Source: Paracoccus zeaxanthinifaciens ATCC 21588
GTDB lineage: Bacteria > Pseudomonadota > Alphaproteobacteria > Rhodobacterales > Rhodobacteraceae
Length of the DNA: 64,000 nt
Assembly (NCBI RefSeq): GCF_000420145.1
Contig: NZ_ATUJ01000014.1
Coordinates: forward strand, 1-64,000
Direction: 5' to 3'
The translations under genes and the position numbers were made by a program. Shown here one piece after another: positions 37,415 to 46,000 of the stretch (its first letter is position 1; each line of letters begins with the position of its first letter). The notes under the pieces are model-generated. The model searched no databases. It had not been told where the DNA came from and worked only from the letters and a program-made list of their open reading frames with translations.

Positions 37415-38968
37415 TCACTTCACCTGCTGGCCGTTCGCGAAGATCGAGCCGCCTTCGGTGAACTTCAGCTGCGTTTCCAGCGTGTCGGGCTGCCCTTCGG
37501 CGGGGCGCGTGAACATCGCCATCATCATGCGCGCACCCATGACCTGTTCCTGCGGCACGAGGCCCATGGCGACCAGGTTGTCCAGAAGGCTGTTGATGCC
37601 GGTGAAGCTGCCCTTCAGCTGGCCCACGGGCTCGTTCGGGTTGTCGCCGAATTCGAGGCTGCCGGTCACGTTGGCCGATGCGCCGACCGCATCCAGCGCG
37701 ATCTCGTTGATCTGCAGGCTGCTGGGCGTGAACGGGGGCTTGGCGCCCATCTGCGGGGCGGCGTCCTGCGCCATCAGGTTCTCGGTCACCATGGCGGTGC
37801 CGGACAGGTCGATGTTCACGTTCGCCGGCTCTCGCGGCAGGGTGTTCTGCGGGTCGAGGCCCTGCCAGATCGCATCGTCCAGCGCCAGGTCCACCAGGCC
37901 CAGCTTCAGCGCGAAGGGCTGCGCCTCGTCCGAGCGGCTGACCGGCATGCGCAGGCTGAATTCGCTGCGCGCGATGCCGTAATTGATCGGGAAGGGCATG
38001 TCGCCCGATTCAAGGCTGTATTCCGTGCCCTCGGCGAAACCGCCATAGCCGAAGCCGTCCTTGGACATCTCGACCGTCAGTTCGCCGCCCGTGGCCTTCA
38101 TCGCGCCGCTGGTCGCGACCTCGGCGCCCGTCTCGTCGGTGGCGGTGCCGTCGAAGCTGAAATCGAAGGGACCGGTCCCGATCGTGCCGTCCACGACGAA
38201 GCCCGCCGCAAGCGAGGCTTCGGGATCGGTCTCGAAGGTGGTGCCGCCCGGCTGGGTCGCGTTGCCGTCGAAGGTCAGGTCGGCCATCGCGAAGGTCGCA
38301 TCGAAGCTGTCGGTGCCGTCCTGCCCCTCGGCCGAGGGGCCCGAGGCCGCGAAGCTGCCCGCCAGTTCGGCGATGGCGCCCTGGAATTCCTGCGAGACGT
38401 CGCCGTTCTCGGCCGTCACGCTGCGCTGCGTGCTGGTCAGGTCGGTCAGGGTCATCTCGACCGTGCCGGAATTCACCTCGTCCAGGGGGCTGCCCTTCAG
38501 GGTGGCGGTCGGCATGGACATGCTGTGGGTCATGTCCCCGGCGCTGCCCGACGAGATCATCACGTTGCCGGGGGCGTCGATGGTCGCGTCGAAGCCGACC
38601 TCGCGCGGTTCGGGCTTGGGCGCGTCCTCGCCCGCGGTCTCGGGGGCATAGGGGGTCACGGTGTCGCGGATCGTCAGGGCCATCTGCCCCTCGAACACGC
38701 TGCGCACAACGGCGCCGTCCTGTTCCATGACCAGGCCGGGGATGCCGACCTCGAAGCTTGCGCCATCCTCGGTGTCGGTCGCGACGGTGATGTCGCTCAG
38801 CGACAGGCGCTCGTCCGAGGCATCCTCGGAACCCACGGTGACGGAATATCCCATGTCCTCGTAGCCGCTGCGGATGCTGTCCCAGACCTCGGCCGGGGTC
38901 ACATCCGCGAAGGCTGCTCCGGCCCCGAGCATCAGGGCGAATGACGATGTCGAGACGGTACGCAACAT
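37415..38968 (-). CDS. DUF2125-family periplasmic protein
   Basis: This 517-residue protein has a signal peptide (MLRTVSTSSFALMLGAGAAFA, cleavage near residue 22) and matches the DUF2125 family seen in alphaproteobacteria. The mature part is acidic and rich in short beta-strand-like repeats with Thr, Ser and Asp, and no membrane anchor is seen. Such proteins look like large beta-sheet periplasmic lipid-binding or structural proteins, loosely recalling AsmA/TamB-type repeats, but no activity is known. It lies just upstream of pmbA on the same strand. Confidence 0.7.
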   Translation of the reverse strand: MLRTVSTSSFALMLGAGAAFADVTPAEVWDSIRSGYEDMGYSVTVGSEDASDERLSLSDITVATDTEDGASFEVGIPGLVMEQDGAVVRSVFEGQMALTIRDTVTPYAPETAGEDAPKPEPREVGFDATIDAPGNVMISSGSAGDMTHSMSMPTATLKGSPLDEVNSGTVEMTLTDLTSTQRSVTAENGDVSQEFQGAIAELAGSFAASGPSAEGQDGTDSFDATFAMADLTFDGNATQPGGTTFETDPEASLAAGFVVDGTIGTGPFDFSFDGTATDETGAEVATSGAMKATGGELTVEMSKDGFGYGGFAEGTEYSLESGDMPFPINYGIARSEFSLRMPVSRSDEAQPFALKLGLVDLALDDAIWQGLDPQNTLPREPANVNIDLSGTAMVTENLMAQDAAPQMGAKPPFTPSSLQINEIALDAVGASANVTGSLEFGDNPNEPVGQLKGSFTGINSLLDNLVAMGLVPQEQVMGARMMMAMFTRPAEGQPDTLETQLKFTEGGSIFANGQQVK

Positions 38969-39084
38969 GGCTCTGGCCTTTCACTGGGCATTGTCTGGTC
39001 GGAAACCTGACACAGCACCGGCGAAAGGTGAAGGGAACATGTCGTGACATGGCCGAGAGCGGGCGCCCCCGGCCATGCGCCGGA

Positions 39085-39426
39085 TCAGGCGTAGACGCCC
39101 TCGCGGCCGAACTGGCGGCACAGCATGTAGCACAGCACCGCGCGGTATTTCGCACGGTTCGCGCGGCCATATCGGTCGATGGCCTTGTCCAGCGCGGCAT
39201 CCAGCCCGTCGCCGTCCGAAAGGCCCAGCTTCTTCTTGAGATAGTTGTCGCGGAAGCGGTCCAGCTCGGTCTTGTCGCTGGCGGCCACCGTTTCGGAATC
39301 GGCGTTGTAGATGGACGGCCCCAGACCGATCGTGACCTTGCGCAGCAGGTCCATGTCGGGGGTCTCGCCCAGCTTGGTCTCGATGTCGTTGGCGTATTTC
39401 GCGATCAGGTCGTCACGTCTTCCCAT
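39085..39426 (-). CDS. DUF2853-family protein
   Basis: This 113-residue protein has the DUF2853 family pattern, GRRDDLIAKYANDIETKL at the N-terminus and CYMLCRQFGREGVY near the C-terminus. The fold is helical and the function is unknown. ATG 39426 is chosen because a strong GAGGAGG ribosome site lies 8 bases before it; the frame continues upstream but loses family similarity. It appears to be a single-gene unit between the DUF2125 gene and the amino-acid transporter. Confidence 0.8.
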   Translation of the reverse strand: MGRRDDLIAKYANDIETKLGETPDMDLLRKVTIGLGPSIYNADSETVAASDKTELDRFRDNYLKKKLGLSDGDGLDAALDKAIDRYGRANRAKYRAVLCYMLCRQFGREGVYA

Positions 39427-39656
39427 GTCCGTATCCTCCTCGTCCCAGTCCATCGTTGTCGCGCGACCAGATTGCCCAGCCCCCCTTTCCCGATCAAGAA
39501 AAATCGAGGAATGTCGTTCCGTTACGGACCCTTGGGACGCGACAGGCGTTCCTGTGGGCGCGCGGCAGTGGTCCGCATGTCCTTTTCTTGCCGTCACGGC
39601 TTGTGCCTTCGGGTGCCAATCCGCATCTGGGGGCCAGACAATCGTAGGAGATTCCG

Positions 39657-40427
39657 ATGCGCCGTTTCGCCATCGCCGCCATCCTGGGCCTGACCGCCGC
39701 CCTGCCCGCCGCAGCCGACACGATCCGCGTGGGCATGTCGGGCGGCTACTTCCCGTTCACCTTCACCCGCGCCGACGAACTGCAGGGCTTCGAGGTCGAT
39801 TTCCTGAATGCCATCGGCGAGGAGACCGGCGACGAGATCGAGTTCGTCACCATGTCCTTCTCCGGTCTGATCGGCGCGCTGGATTCGGGCCGTATCGACA
39901 CGGTCGCCAACCAGATCACCGTCACGCCCGAACGCGAGGCGCGCTTCACCTTCACCCAGCCCTATGTCTTCGACGGGGCGCAGGTGGTCGTGAAGGCCGG
40001 GAACGAGACCGAGATCACCGGCCCCGAGAGCCTGAAGGGCCGCGCCGTCGCCGTGAACCTCGGGTCGAACTTCGAGACGCTGCTGCGCGAGCTGCCCTAC
40101 AGCGACGAGATCGAGATCCGCACCTATGAAAGCAACATCGCGCAGGACACCGCCCTGGGCCGCGTCGATGCCTTCGTGATGGACCGCGTCAGCTCGGGCC
40201 AGGTCATCGCCGAAAGCCCGCTGCCCCTGGCCCTTGCCGGAGAGCCCTTCTCGGAGATCCGCAACGCCCTGCCCTTCCGCGACGACGAGGAAGGCCGCGC
40301 CCTGCGCGACCGCGTCGATGCGGCGATCACCACCCTGAAGGAGAACGGCAAGCTGGCCGAGATTTCCGAGAAGTGGCTGAACGCCGACGTGACCCAGCCC
40401 GCCGACGCCGCCGAAACGGACGGCTGA
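39657..40427 (+). CDS. Amino-acid ABC transporter substrate-binding protein
   Basis: This 256-residue periplasmic protein has a signal peptide (about 1-20, ending AAADT) and the bacterial solute-binding family 3 pattern: GYFPFTF, GFEVDFLNAIG, SGLIGALDSGRIDTVANQ and a hinge ending in VNLGSNFETLL. It resembles cystine-binding proteins of the FliY/TcyA type, but the ligand cannot be fixed from the sequence. It begins a three-gene transporter operon ending at 41843. Confidence 0.88.
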   Translation: MRRFAIAAILGLTAALPAAADTIRVGMSGGYFPFTFTRADELQGFEVDFLNAIGEETGDEIEFVTMSFSGLIGALDSGRIDTVANQITVTPEREARFTFTQPYVFDGAQVVVKAGNETEITGPESLKGRAVAVNLGSNFETLLRELPYSDEIEIRTYESNIAQDTALGRVDAFVMDRVSSGQVIAESPLPLALAGEPFSEIRNALPFRDDEEGRALRDRVDAAITTLKENGKLAEISEKWLNADVTQPADAAETDG

Positions 40428-40431
40428 GCCG

Positions 40432-41106
40432 ATGCGCGCGCTCGATCTGGGATACATGCTGGACCTCGTGCCGGTGATCCTCGGCTATGTTCCGCTGACG
40501 CTGTTCATGGCCGTCGTGTCGATGCTGGCGGCTTTGGTGCTGGCATCGCTTCTGGCGATCGTGCGCGTGCAGCGCCTGCCGGTCCTCGACCGGGTGGTGG
40601 CGCTGTTCATCAGCTTCTTCCGGGGCACGCCGCTGCTGGTGCAGCTGTTCCTGTTCTATTTCGGCCTGCCTCAGATCCTGCCCGCGATGGAGGGCATCAA
40701 CGGCGTCAGCGCCGCGATCTTCGGCCTGACGCTGCATTTCGCGGCCTACATGGCCGAAAGCATCCGCGGCGCGATCCTGGGCGTCGACCGCAGCCAGTGG
40801 GAGGCCGCGCAGTCGATCGGCATGACGCAGGGCCAGCTGCTGCGGCGGATCATCCTGCCGCAGGCGACCCGCACCGTCGCGCCGACGCTGATGAACTACT
40901 TCATCGACATGATCAAAGGCACCTCGCTGGCCTTCACCCTTGGCGTGACCGAGATGATGGGCGCGGCCCAGAAAGAGGCCGCCGGCAGCTTCCTCTACCT
41001 GGAGGCCTATCTGATCGTCGCGATCTTCTACTGGGTGATCGTCGAGACGCTGTCCGTCGGGCAGCGCGCATTGGAGACGCGGCTTGGAAAGGCGGTGGCA
41101 AGATGA
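40432..41106 (+). CDS. Amino-acid ABC transporter permease
   Basis: This 224-residue inner-membrane permease has about five hydrophobic segments and the His/Glu/Met-family EAA loop near 135-165 (EAAQSIGMTQGQLLRRIILPQA), which contacts the ATPase. The segment SFFRGTPLLVQLFLFYFGLP is typical of polar amino-acid permeases. It lies 4 bp after the binding protein and overlaps the ATPase start by 4 bp. Only one permease is present, so it probably forms a homodimer. Confidence 0.92.
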   Translation: MRALDLGYMLDLVPVILGYVPLTLFMAVVSMLAALVLASLLAIVRVQRLPVLDRVVALFISFFRGTPLLVQLFLFYFGLPQILPAMEGINGVSAAIFGLTLHFAAYMAESIRGAILGVDRSQWEAAQSIGMTQGQLLRRIILPQATRTVAPTLMNYFIDMIKGTSLAFTLGVTEMMGAAQKEAAGSFLYLEAYLIVAIFYWVIVETLSVGQRALETRLGKAVAR

Positions 41107-41843
41107 GCGGTGAGGTCCGCATCGAAGGGCTGGTCAAGCAGTTCGGCGACAACACGGTGCTTGCGGGGATCGACCTTGAGCTGGAGCCCGGCGAACGGGT
41201 CGCGATCATCGGGCCGTCCGGCACCGGGAAATCCACACTGCTGCGCTGTCTGAATTTCCTCGACCGTCCCGACGCGGGGCGCATCGCCATCGGCGACCTG
41301 TCGGTCGATGCCGCGCGGGCGAGCAAGGCGGACGTGCTGGCGTTGCGGCGCCGGACGGGCTTCGTGTTCCAGAACTATGCGCTGTTCGCCAACAAGACCG
41401 CGCGCCAGAACCTGATGGAGGGTCTGACCGTCGTTCGCGGATGGTCGCATGAGGATGCGGCGGCCAAGGCCGACGACATCCTGCGCCAGATCGGGCTGGG
41501 CGACCGGGGCGACAGCTATCCGGCCGCGATGTCGGGCGGCCAGCAGCAGCGCGTGGGCATCGGTCGGGCGATGGCGCTGGATGCCGAACTGATGCTGTTC
41601 GACGAACCGACCAGCGCGCTCGATCCCGAATGGGTGGGCGAGGTTCTGGATCTGATCCGGCGCATCGCGGACGGCAACCAGACCATGCTGATCGTCACCC
41701 ATGAGATGCAGTTCGCCCGAGAGATCGCGGATCGCGTGATCTTCATGGAAGGCGGGCGGATCGTGGAACAGGGTCCGCCCTCGCAGATCTTCGGCAATGC
41801 GCAGGACGACCGGACGCGGGCCTTCCTGCGTCGTGTTGGCTGA
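41103..41843 (+). CDS. Amino-acid ABC transporter ATP-binding protein
   Basis: This 246-residue ATPase drives the transporter encoded just upstream. The Walker A motif GPSGTGKST lies near residues 38-46, the signature MSGGQQQRVGIGRAM near 139-153 and Walker B LMLFDEPTSALDP near 160-172, followed by the switch His in VTHEMQFA. The ATG at 41103 overlaps the permease stop; a longer frame upstream lies inside the permease gene in another phase. A clear hairpin follows the stop. Confidence 0.94.
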   Translation: MSGEVRIEGLVKQFGDNTVLAGIDLELEPGERVAIIGPSGTGKSTLLRCLNFLDRPDAGRIAIGDLSVDAARASKADVLALRRRTGFVFQNYALFANKTARQNLMEGLTVVRGWSHEDAAAKADDILRQIGLGDRGDSYPAAMSGGQQQRVGIGRAMALDAELMLFDEPTSALDPEWVGEVLDLIRRIADGNQTMLIVTHEMQFAREIADRVIFMEGGRIVEQGPPSQIFGNAQDDRTRAFLRRVG

Positions 41844-41854
41844 GGACATGAGAA

Positions 41855-41880
41855 AGGGGCGGCCCGCGATGGCCGCCCCT
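41855..41880. terminator. Terminator between the amino-acid transporter and a secreted protein gene
   Basis: AGGGGCGGCC pairs perfectly with GGCCGCCCCT around a 6-nt loop, between two converging genes. CTTCATTTC follows on the plus strand and CTCATG on the minus strand, so it may work both ways, better on the plus strand. Confidence 0.7.
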
Positions 41881-41897
41881 CTTCATTTCGGTCGCGA

Positions 41898-42326
41898 TCA
41901 AAGACCGGCGGTCTGGAAATAGACGTCCGGCGTGCGCTGGTCGTCGAAGCCGGTGCCCGATGCGATGATGCAGCTTGTTTCATCCGCGCGGGCGGCGACG
42001 AGCGTCCAGGTGCCCATCTGGTCCGAGCCCCACAGCTCGGTCGCGGCAAAGCCCGCGGTGACGATCAGTTCCTCGCTGAAGTCATGCGCGAGGGTCGCCT
42101 GGATCTCCTCGTCGCTAGCACAATAGGGTTGATCGGCCACGGCGTCCTCGGACAGGGGCATGGCGTCGATATGTTCCAGCATGGCGGCGGGCTGGATGCC
42201 GCGCATCGCGCTCCAGCCTTCGACCGGGGCACCGGGTTGCGGGGCGGCGGCTGCGGGCAGAGCGGACAGCAGCGCGACACCGGCGGCTGCGGTCGTGCAG
42301 GCGATGTTCTTGGCGATGCGTTTCAT
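41898..42326 (-). CDS. Secreted hypothetical protein
   Basis: I do not recognise this 142-residue protein. It has a signal peptide (about 1-28, ending AAAAP), and the mature part is acidic with two cysteines (about 69 and 118) that could form one disulfide. It lies 78 bp downstream of the sensor kinase gene on the same strand. It could be a periplasmic accessory of the two-component system, but that is only suggested by position. Confidence 0.65.
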   Translation of the reverse strand: MKRIAKNIACTTAAAGVALLSALPAAAAPQPGAPVEGWSAMRGIQPAAMLEHIDAMPLSEDAVADQPYCASDEEIQATLAHDFSEELIVTAGFAATELWGSDQMGTWTLVAARADETSCIIASGTGFDDQRTPDVYFQTAGL

Positions 42327-42403
42327 GGTCCTTGCCTTTCATCTGACGATGCGAATTCGCCAGCAAAACGCAGGTTTTCGTCGCAGGGTTCCCGCGGCGC
42401 CCC

Positions 42404-43810
42404 TCAGGCCCACCGCCGCGCAAGGGTAAGGCGGGCCCGCAATCCGTCGGGTTCGTTGGCGAATTCCAGCGTCCCGCCATGCTGCGCCGCGATGGTCGAG
42501 ACGATGGCCAGGCCCAGCCCCACGCCGGGCTTGCCGACGGTATTCTCGCCCCGCTGGAAGGCACCCGTCAGGCGGGCCATGTCGGCCTCGGTCAGGCGCG
42601 CGCCGCGGTCGGTCACGTCGATCCAGGCGCGGTCCGCATTGGCATCCACGGTGACGGCGGCCTCTCGTCCGTATTTCAGCGCGTTGTCGATCAGGTTCGA
42701 CAGCGCGCGCCGCAAGGACGTGGGCTGCCCGCGCATCAGCACCACCTGCCGTTCGGGCGCGTCCCGCGAGGTCACGCGCGAGAACAGCGTCCCCGCCTGC
42801 GTCGGATGGGGCGGCGCATCGCGCAGCGTCACGCCCATGCCGACATCCTGGTAATCGGCCACCACCGCCTCGACCAGCGACACCAGCGAGATGCGGCGGA
42901 AGGGCTCGGCCCCGATCTCGGCGCGGGTATAGGTCAGCGCGCCGTCGATCATGGTCGTCATCTCGTCGATGTCGCGTTCCAGACGCCCGCGCAGGTCGTC
43001 ATCCCCGATCAGGGCCGCGCGCAGGCGCAGGCGGGTCGCGGGCGTGCCCAGGTCGTGGCTGATGCCCGACAGGACCATCGCGCGGTTTTCAAGCGCCGCG
43101 CGGTCATGGGCGACATAGGCGTTGACGGCCTCGGCGGTCTGGCGCAGCTCCTCGACCCCGCCGACGGGCAGGTCGGCATTGCGTGCGCGGTGGTCCCGCA
43201 GCGCGGCGGCAAAGCCCGTGAAGGCGCCCGACACCTCGGCCACCCAGCCCAGCAGCAGGCCCAGCACGCCGATGCCGATGGCCGCCGCCAGCAGGCGACG
43301 GTCGGCAGGGGCCGCCTCGCATCCCCAGACGGTCGCGCCCTCGACCCGGACCCAGTCCGCATCGTCGCGCTGGATGAACAGCTGCGGGTCGCTGCAGAAG
43401 CGTGCCATCGCGCGGGTCAGCGATGCCAGCCCCGCCGCCTGCGATCCGCCGCCCAGGCTCTGGACCTCGGCCACGGGGTACTGGATGTCGGGCGACATGA
43501 TCCGCACGCCCAGCCGTTCGCCCTGCGTCAGGTCGGGCCGTCCGCCGCCGGTCAGCGTGATGCGCGTCTCGCGCCAGCCGGGGGGCAGGACGGGTTCGGC
43601 GCGCATCTGCACGAGGCCCAGGCCCGGGGGCAGGCCGCCCGCATTCTCCAGCGCGTCGTGCAGCGCCAGGCCCGCGACATAGGCGCGATCCAGATGCGCG
43701 TTCCAGGCGGCGACGCTGGACATCCACAGCCAGGCCGAGGCGGCCCCCGCCAGCATGGCCGCGACGATCCAGACGCCCGCCAGCTGGCGCAGGCTGGCAC
43801 GCCTAGCCAT
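42404..43810 (-). CDS. Sensor histidine kinase (GtrS/EnvZ-like)
   Basis: This 468-residue kinase has a transmembrane segment near 8-32, a periplasmic region to about 165, a second membrane segment near 173-195, a HAMP-like linker, the His box SGISHDLGTPATRLRLRA (about residue 252) and a catalytic domain with NLIDNALKYG and GVGLGLAIVSTIA. The start at 43810 overlaps the response regulator stop by 8 bp. Because it faces the sugar transporter operon, it may sense sugar or a sugar acid like GtrS of Pseudomonas; this is inference. Confidence 0.88.
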   Translation of the reverse strand: MARRASLRQLAGVWIVAAMLAGAASAWLWMSSVAAWNAHLDRAYVAGLALHDALENAGGLPPGLGLVQMRAEPVLPPGWRETRITLTGGGRPDLTQGERLGVRIMSPDIQYPVAEVQSLGGGSQAAGLASLTRAMARFCSDPQLFIQRDDADWVRVEGATVWGCEAAPADRRLLAAAIGIGVLGLLLGWVAEVSGAFTGFAAALRDHRARNADLPVGGVEELRQTAEAVNAYVAHDRAALENRAMVLSGISHDLGTPATRLRLRAALIGDDDLRGRLERDIDEMTTMIDGALTYTRAEIGAEPFRRISLVSLVEAVVADYQDVGMGVTLRDAPPHPTQAGTLFSRVTSRDAPERQVVLMRGQPTSLRRALSNLIDNALKYGREAAVTVDANADRAWIDVTDRGARLTEADMARLTGAFQRGENTVGKPGVGLGLAIVSTIAAQHGGTLEFANEPDGLRARLTLARRWA

Positions 43811-44507
43811 CCTGCCGCGCCACCTCGGCCGCCATGACATATCCGGTGCCGCGTTCGGTGCGGATCAGGGCGGGGTCGGTCTTCTGGCGCAGTCGGCCGA
43901 CCAGCATGTCGATGGCGCGCCCCTCGGCGGCATCGCCGTCGTCCAGCGCGGCGGCGATCTCCTCTCGGGTCAGGGGGATGCGCGGATTGGCCAGGAAGAC
44001 CCGCAGCAGGGCCAGTTCCCGCGATGACAGCGCGACCTGCCAGCCGCCCGGGGCCGTCACCTCGTCGCGCCTTGCGTCATAGCTCCAGCCCGCGAAGCCG
44101 ATCACGCCGTCGCGGCGGCGATGGACCAGGCTGGGAACGCGCCCCGCACGGCGCAGCACCGCCCGGATGCGGGCCAGCAGCAGGTCGGGGTTGAAGGGCT
44201 TGGCGATATAGTCGTCGGCGCCCACCTCGTAGCCCGCCATGCGCTGGTGATCCGCCGACAGGGCCGAGACCATGATGATCGGCACGTCCTGCTGGTCCCG
44301 GATCTCGGCGCACAGCGCCACGCCGTCGTCGGGGCCCAGGGACACGTCCAGAAGGATCAGGTCCACCCGCGCCCCCTTCAGCGCGGCCAGCGCCCCCGCG
44401 CGGTCATGCGCCTGCGTGACGTGGAAGCCCTGCCGCTGCAGATAGGCGGCCAGCATCGCGGCCATCTCGGCGTCGTCCTCGACCAGAAGCAGGCGTTGCA
44501 GGGTCAT
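43803..44507 (-). CDS. OmpR-family response regulator
   Basis: This 234-residue regulator has an N-terminal receiver domain with the phospho-acceptor Asp in LILLDVSLG (about residue 53) and Lys in AKPFNPD (about 104), and a C-terminal winged helix (about 135-228, ending ERGTGYVM). The ATG at 44507 has a strong AGGAGGA ribosome site; the open frame continues far upstream but crosses the gap before the sugar operon. A 10-bp direct repeat at 44552-44567, just upstream, is a good binding site for this family. Confidence 0.92.
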   Translation of the reverse strand: MTLQRLLLVEDDAEMAAMLAAYLQRQGFHVTQAHDRAGALAALKGARVDLILLDVSLGPDDGVALCAEIRDQQDVPIIMVSALSADHQRMAGYEVGADDYIAKPFNPDLLLARIRAVLRRAGRVPSLVHRRRDGVIGFAGWSYDARRDEVTAPGGWQVALSSRELALLRVFLANPRIPLTREEIAAALDDGDAAEGRAIDMLVGRLRQKTDPALIRTERGTGYVMAAEVARQDG

Positions 44508-44551
44508 GCGGGTCCTCCTGCCACGGGGCTTACCATCCCGCGCGGCGCTTC

Positions 44552-44571
44552 GTAACAGTTTGTAACACCTG
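44552..44571. promoter_or_regulatory. Direct repeat, OmpR-family binding site candidate
   Basis: GTAACA occurs at 44552-44557 and again at 44562-44567, exactly 10 bp apart, in the 180-bp gap between the two-component system and the divergent sugar transporter. Two half-sites one helical turn apart are typical for OmpR/PhoB regulators. Confidence 0.6.
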
Positions 44572-44687
44572 CGCCCGAAATCTGCGCGTTGCATGGCTGT
44601 CCTGCGTTGAACGCATGGCAGGCGATCGGGCATGATCGGATCACCGAAGCGGACCCGATTCCGTCTCGACAAGATCTGGGAGGATCC

Positions 44688-45929
44688 ATGCACATGAAAT
44701 CCGTTCTGGCGGCCTCGACCGCCGTGATGCTGGCCGCACCGGCCATGGCCGAACCGCAGGCCGAGGTTCTGCACTGGTGGACTTCGGGCGGCGAGGCGAA
44801 ATCCGTCGCCGTCCTGCAGGAACAGTTCGGCGCCGAGGGCGGCACCTGGACCGACATGCCCGTCGCGGGCGGCGGCGGCGATGCCGCGATGACCGCGCTG
44901 CGCGCCCGCGTGCTGGCCGGCAACGCGCCGACCGCCGTGCAGCTGAAAGGCCCCGCCATCCAGGAATGGTACGAGGAGACCGGCCTTGCCGATATCGGCG
45001 CCGTCGCCGAGGAGAACGGCTGGGCCGACGTCCTGCCCGAACAGATCGCCGAGCACATGAAGTGCGAGGGCGAATGGTGCGCCGCACCCGTGAACGTGCA
45101 CCGCGTCAACTGGATCTGGGGCAACAAGCAGATCCTCGACGAGCACGGCATCGAGATGCCGACCACCTGGGACGAATTCAACGCCGCAGCCGAGAAGCTG
45201 CAGGCGGCGGGCGTGACGCCGCTGGCCCATGGCGGCCAGTCCTGGCAGGACGCGACCGTCTTCGAGGCGGTCGTGCTGGGTCTTGGCGGCCCCGAGTTCT
45301 TCCAGCAGGCGCTGGTCGATCTGGACCCCGAGGCGCTGACCTCGGACACGATGAAGCAGGCCTTCGACGAGATGCGGACCATCCGCGGCTATGTCGATGA
45401 CAACTTCTCGGGCCGCGACTGGAACCTGGCCACCGCCATGGTCATGAACGGCGAGGCCGCCTTCCAGATCATGGGCGACTGGGCCAAGGGCGAATTCCTG
45501 GCCGCCGGCAAGGAGCCGGGCACCGATTTCGTCTGCGCCCCCACCCCGGGCGAGGGCTTCCTGTACAATGTCGACAGCTTCGCCTTCTTCGAGGTCGACG
45601 GCCAGGACAAGCAGGACGGCCAGGCACTGCTGGCCAAGCTAATCATGGGCCCCGACTTCCAGAAGACGTTCAACCTGAACAAGGGCTCGATCCCGGCACG
45701 CACCGACGTGGCCCTGGACGAGTTCGACGATTGCGCCATGCAGTCGAACAAGGACATGAACGAGGATGCGGCCGACGGTTCGCTGCTGCCCAGCTATGCC
45801 CATGGCATGGCCCTGCGCGGCGCACCCGCAGGCGCGATCACCGATGTCGTGACCGCGCATTTCAACAGCGACATGTCGTCGGAAGACGCGGTCCAGCAAC
45901 TGGCCGACGCCGTCGCGAACGCGATGTGA
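44688..45929 (+). CDS. gtsA: Sugar ABC transporter substrate-binding protein, probably glucose
   Basis: This 413-residue periplasmic protein has a signal peptide (about 1-20, ending APAMA) and fits the family 1 solute-binding class. The N-terminal segment VLHWWTSGGEAKSV and MTALRARVLAGNAPTAVQLKGP match the glucose-type GtsA proteins. The start at ATG 44688 has a GGGAGGA ribosome site; Met3 is an alternative. A hairpin after its stop separates it from the permeases, and glucokinase closes the operon, so glucose or a related hexose is the likely ligand. Confidence 0.82.
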   Translation: MHMKSVLAASTAVMLAAPAMAEPQAEVLHWWTSGGEAKSVAVLQEQFGAEGGTWTDMPVAGGGGDAAMTALRARVLAGNAPTAVQLKGPAIQEWYEETGLADIGAVAEENGWADVLPEQIAEHMKCEGEWCAAPVNVHRVNWIWGNKQILDEHGIEMPTTWDEFNAAAEKLQAAGVTPLAHGGQSWQDATVFEAVVLGLGGPEFFQQALVDLDPEALTSDTMKQAFDEMRTIRGYVDDNFSGRDWNLATAMVMNGEAAFQIMGDWAKGEFLAAGKEPGTDFVCAPTPGEGFLYNVDSFAFFEVDGQDKQDGQALLAKLIMGPDFQKTFNLNKGSIPARTDVALDEFDDCAMQSNKDMNEDAADGSLLPSYAHGMALRGAPAGAITDVVTAHFNSDMSSEDAVQQLADAVANAM

Positions 45930-45943
45930 TCGAAGGCTGAACG

Positions 45944-45982
45944 CCCCGCGCCCCGACTTGCGGTCAGGGCGCGGGGTTTTTC
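45944..45982 (+). terminator. Intra-operon terminator after the sugar-binding protein
   Basis: A 14-bp stem with one mismatch, CCCCGCGCCCCGAC against GTCAGGGCGCGGGG, is followed by TTTTTC, the only clear U-rich intrinsic terminator in the window. It sits between gtsA and the first permease and probably lowers permease expression relative to the binding protein. Confidence 0.85.
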
Positions 45983-46000
45983 TTTGAAGGGTTATCCGGA

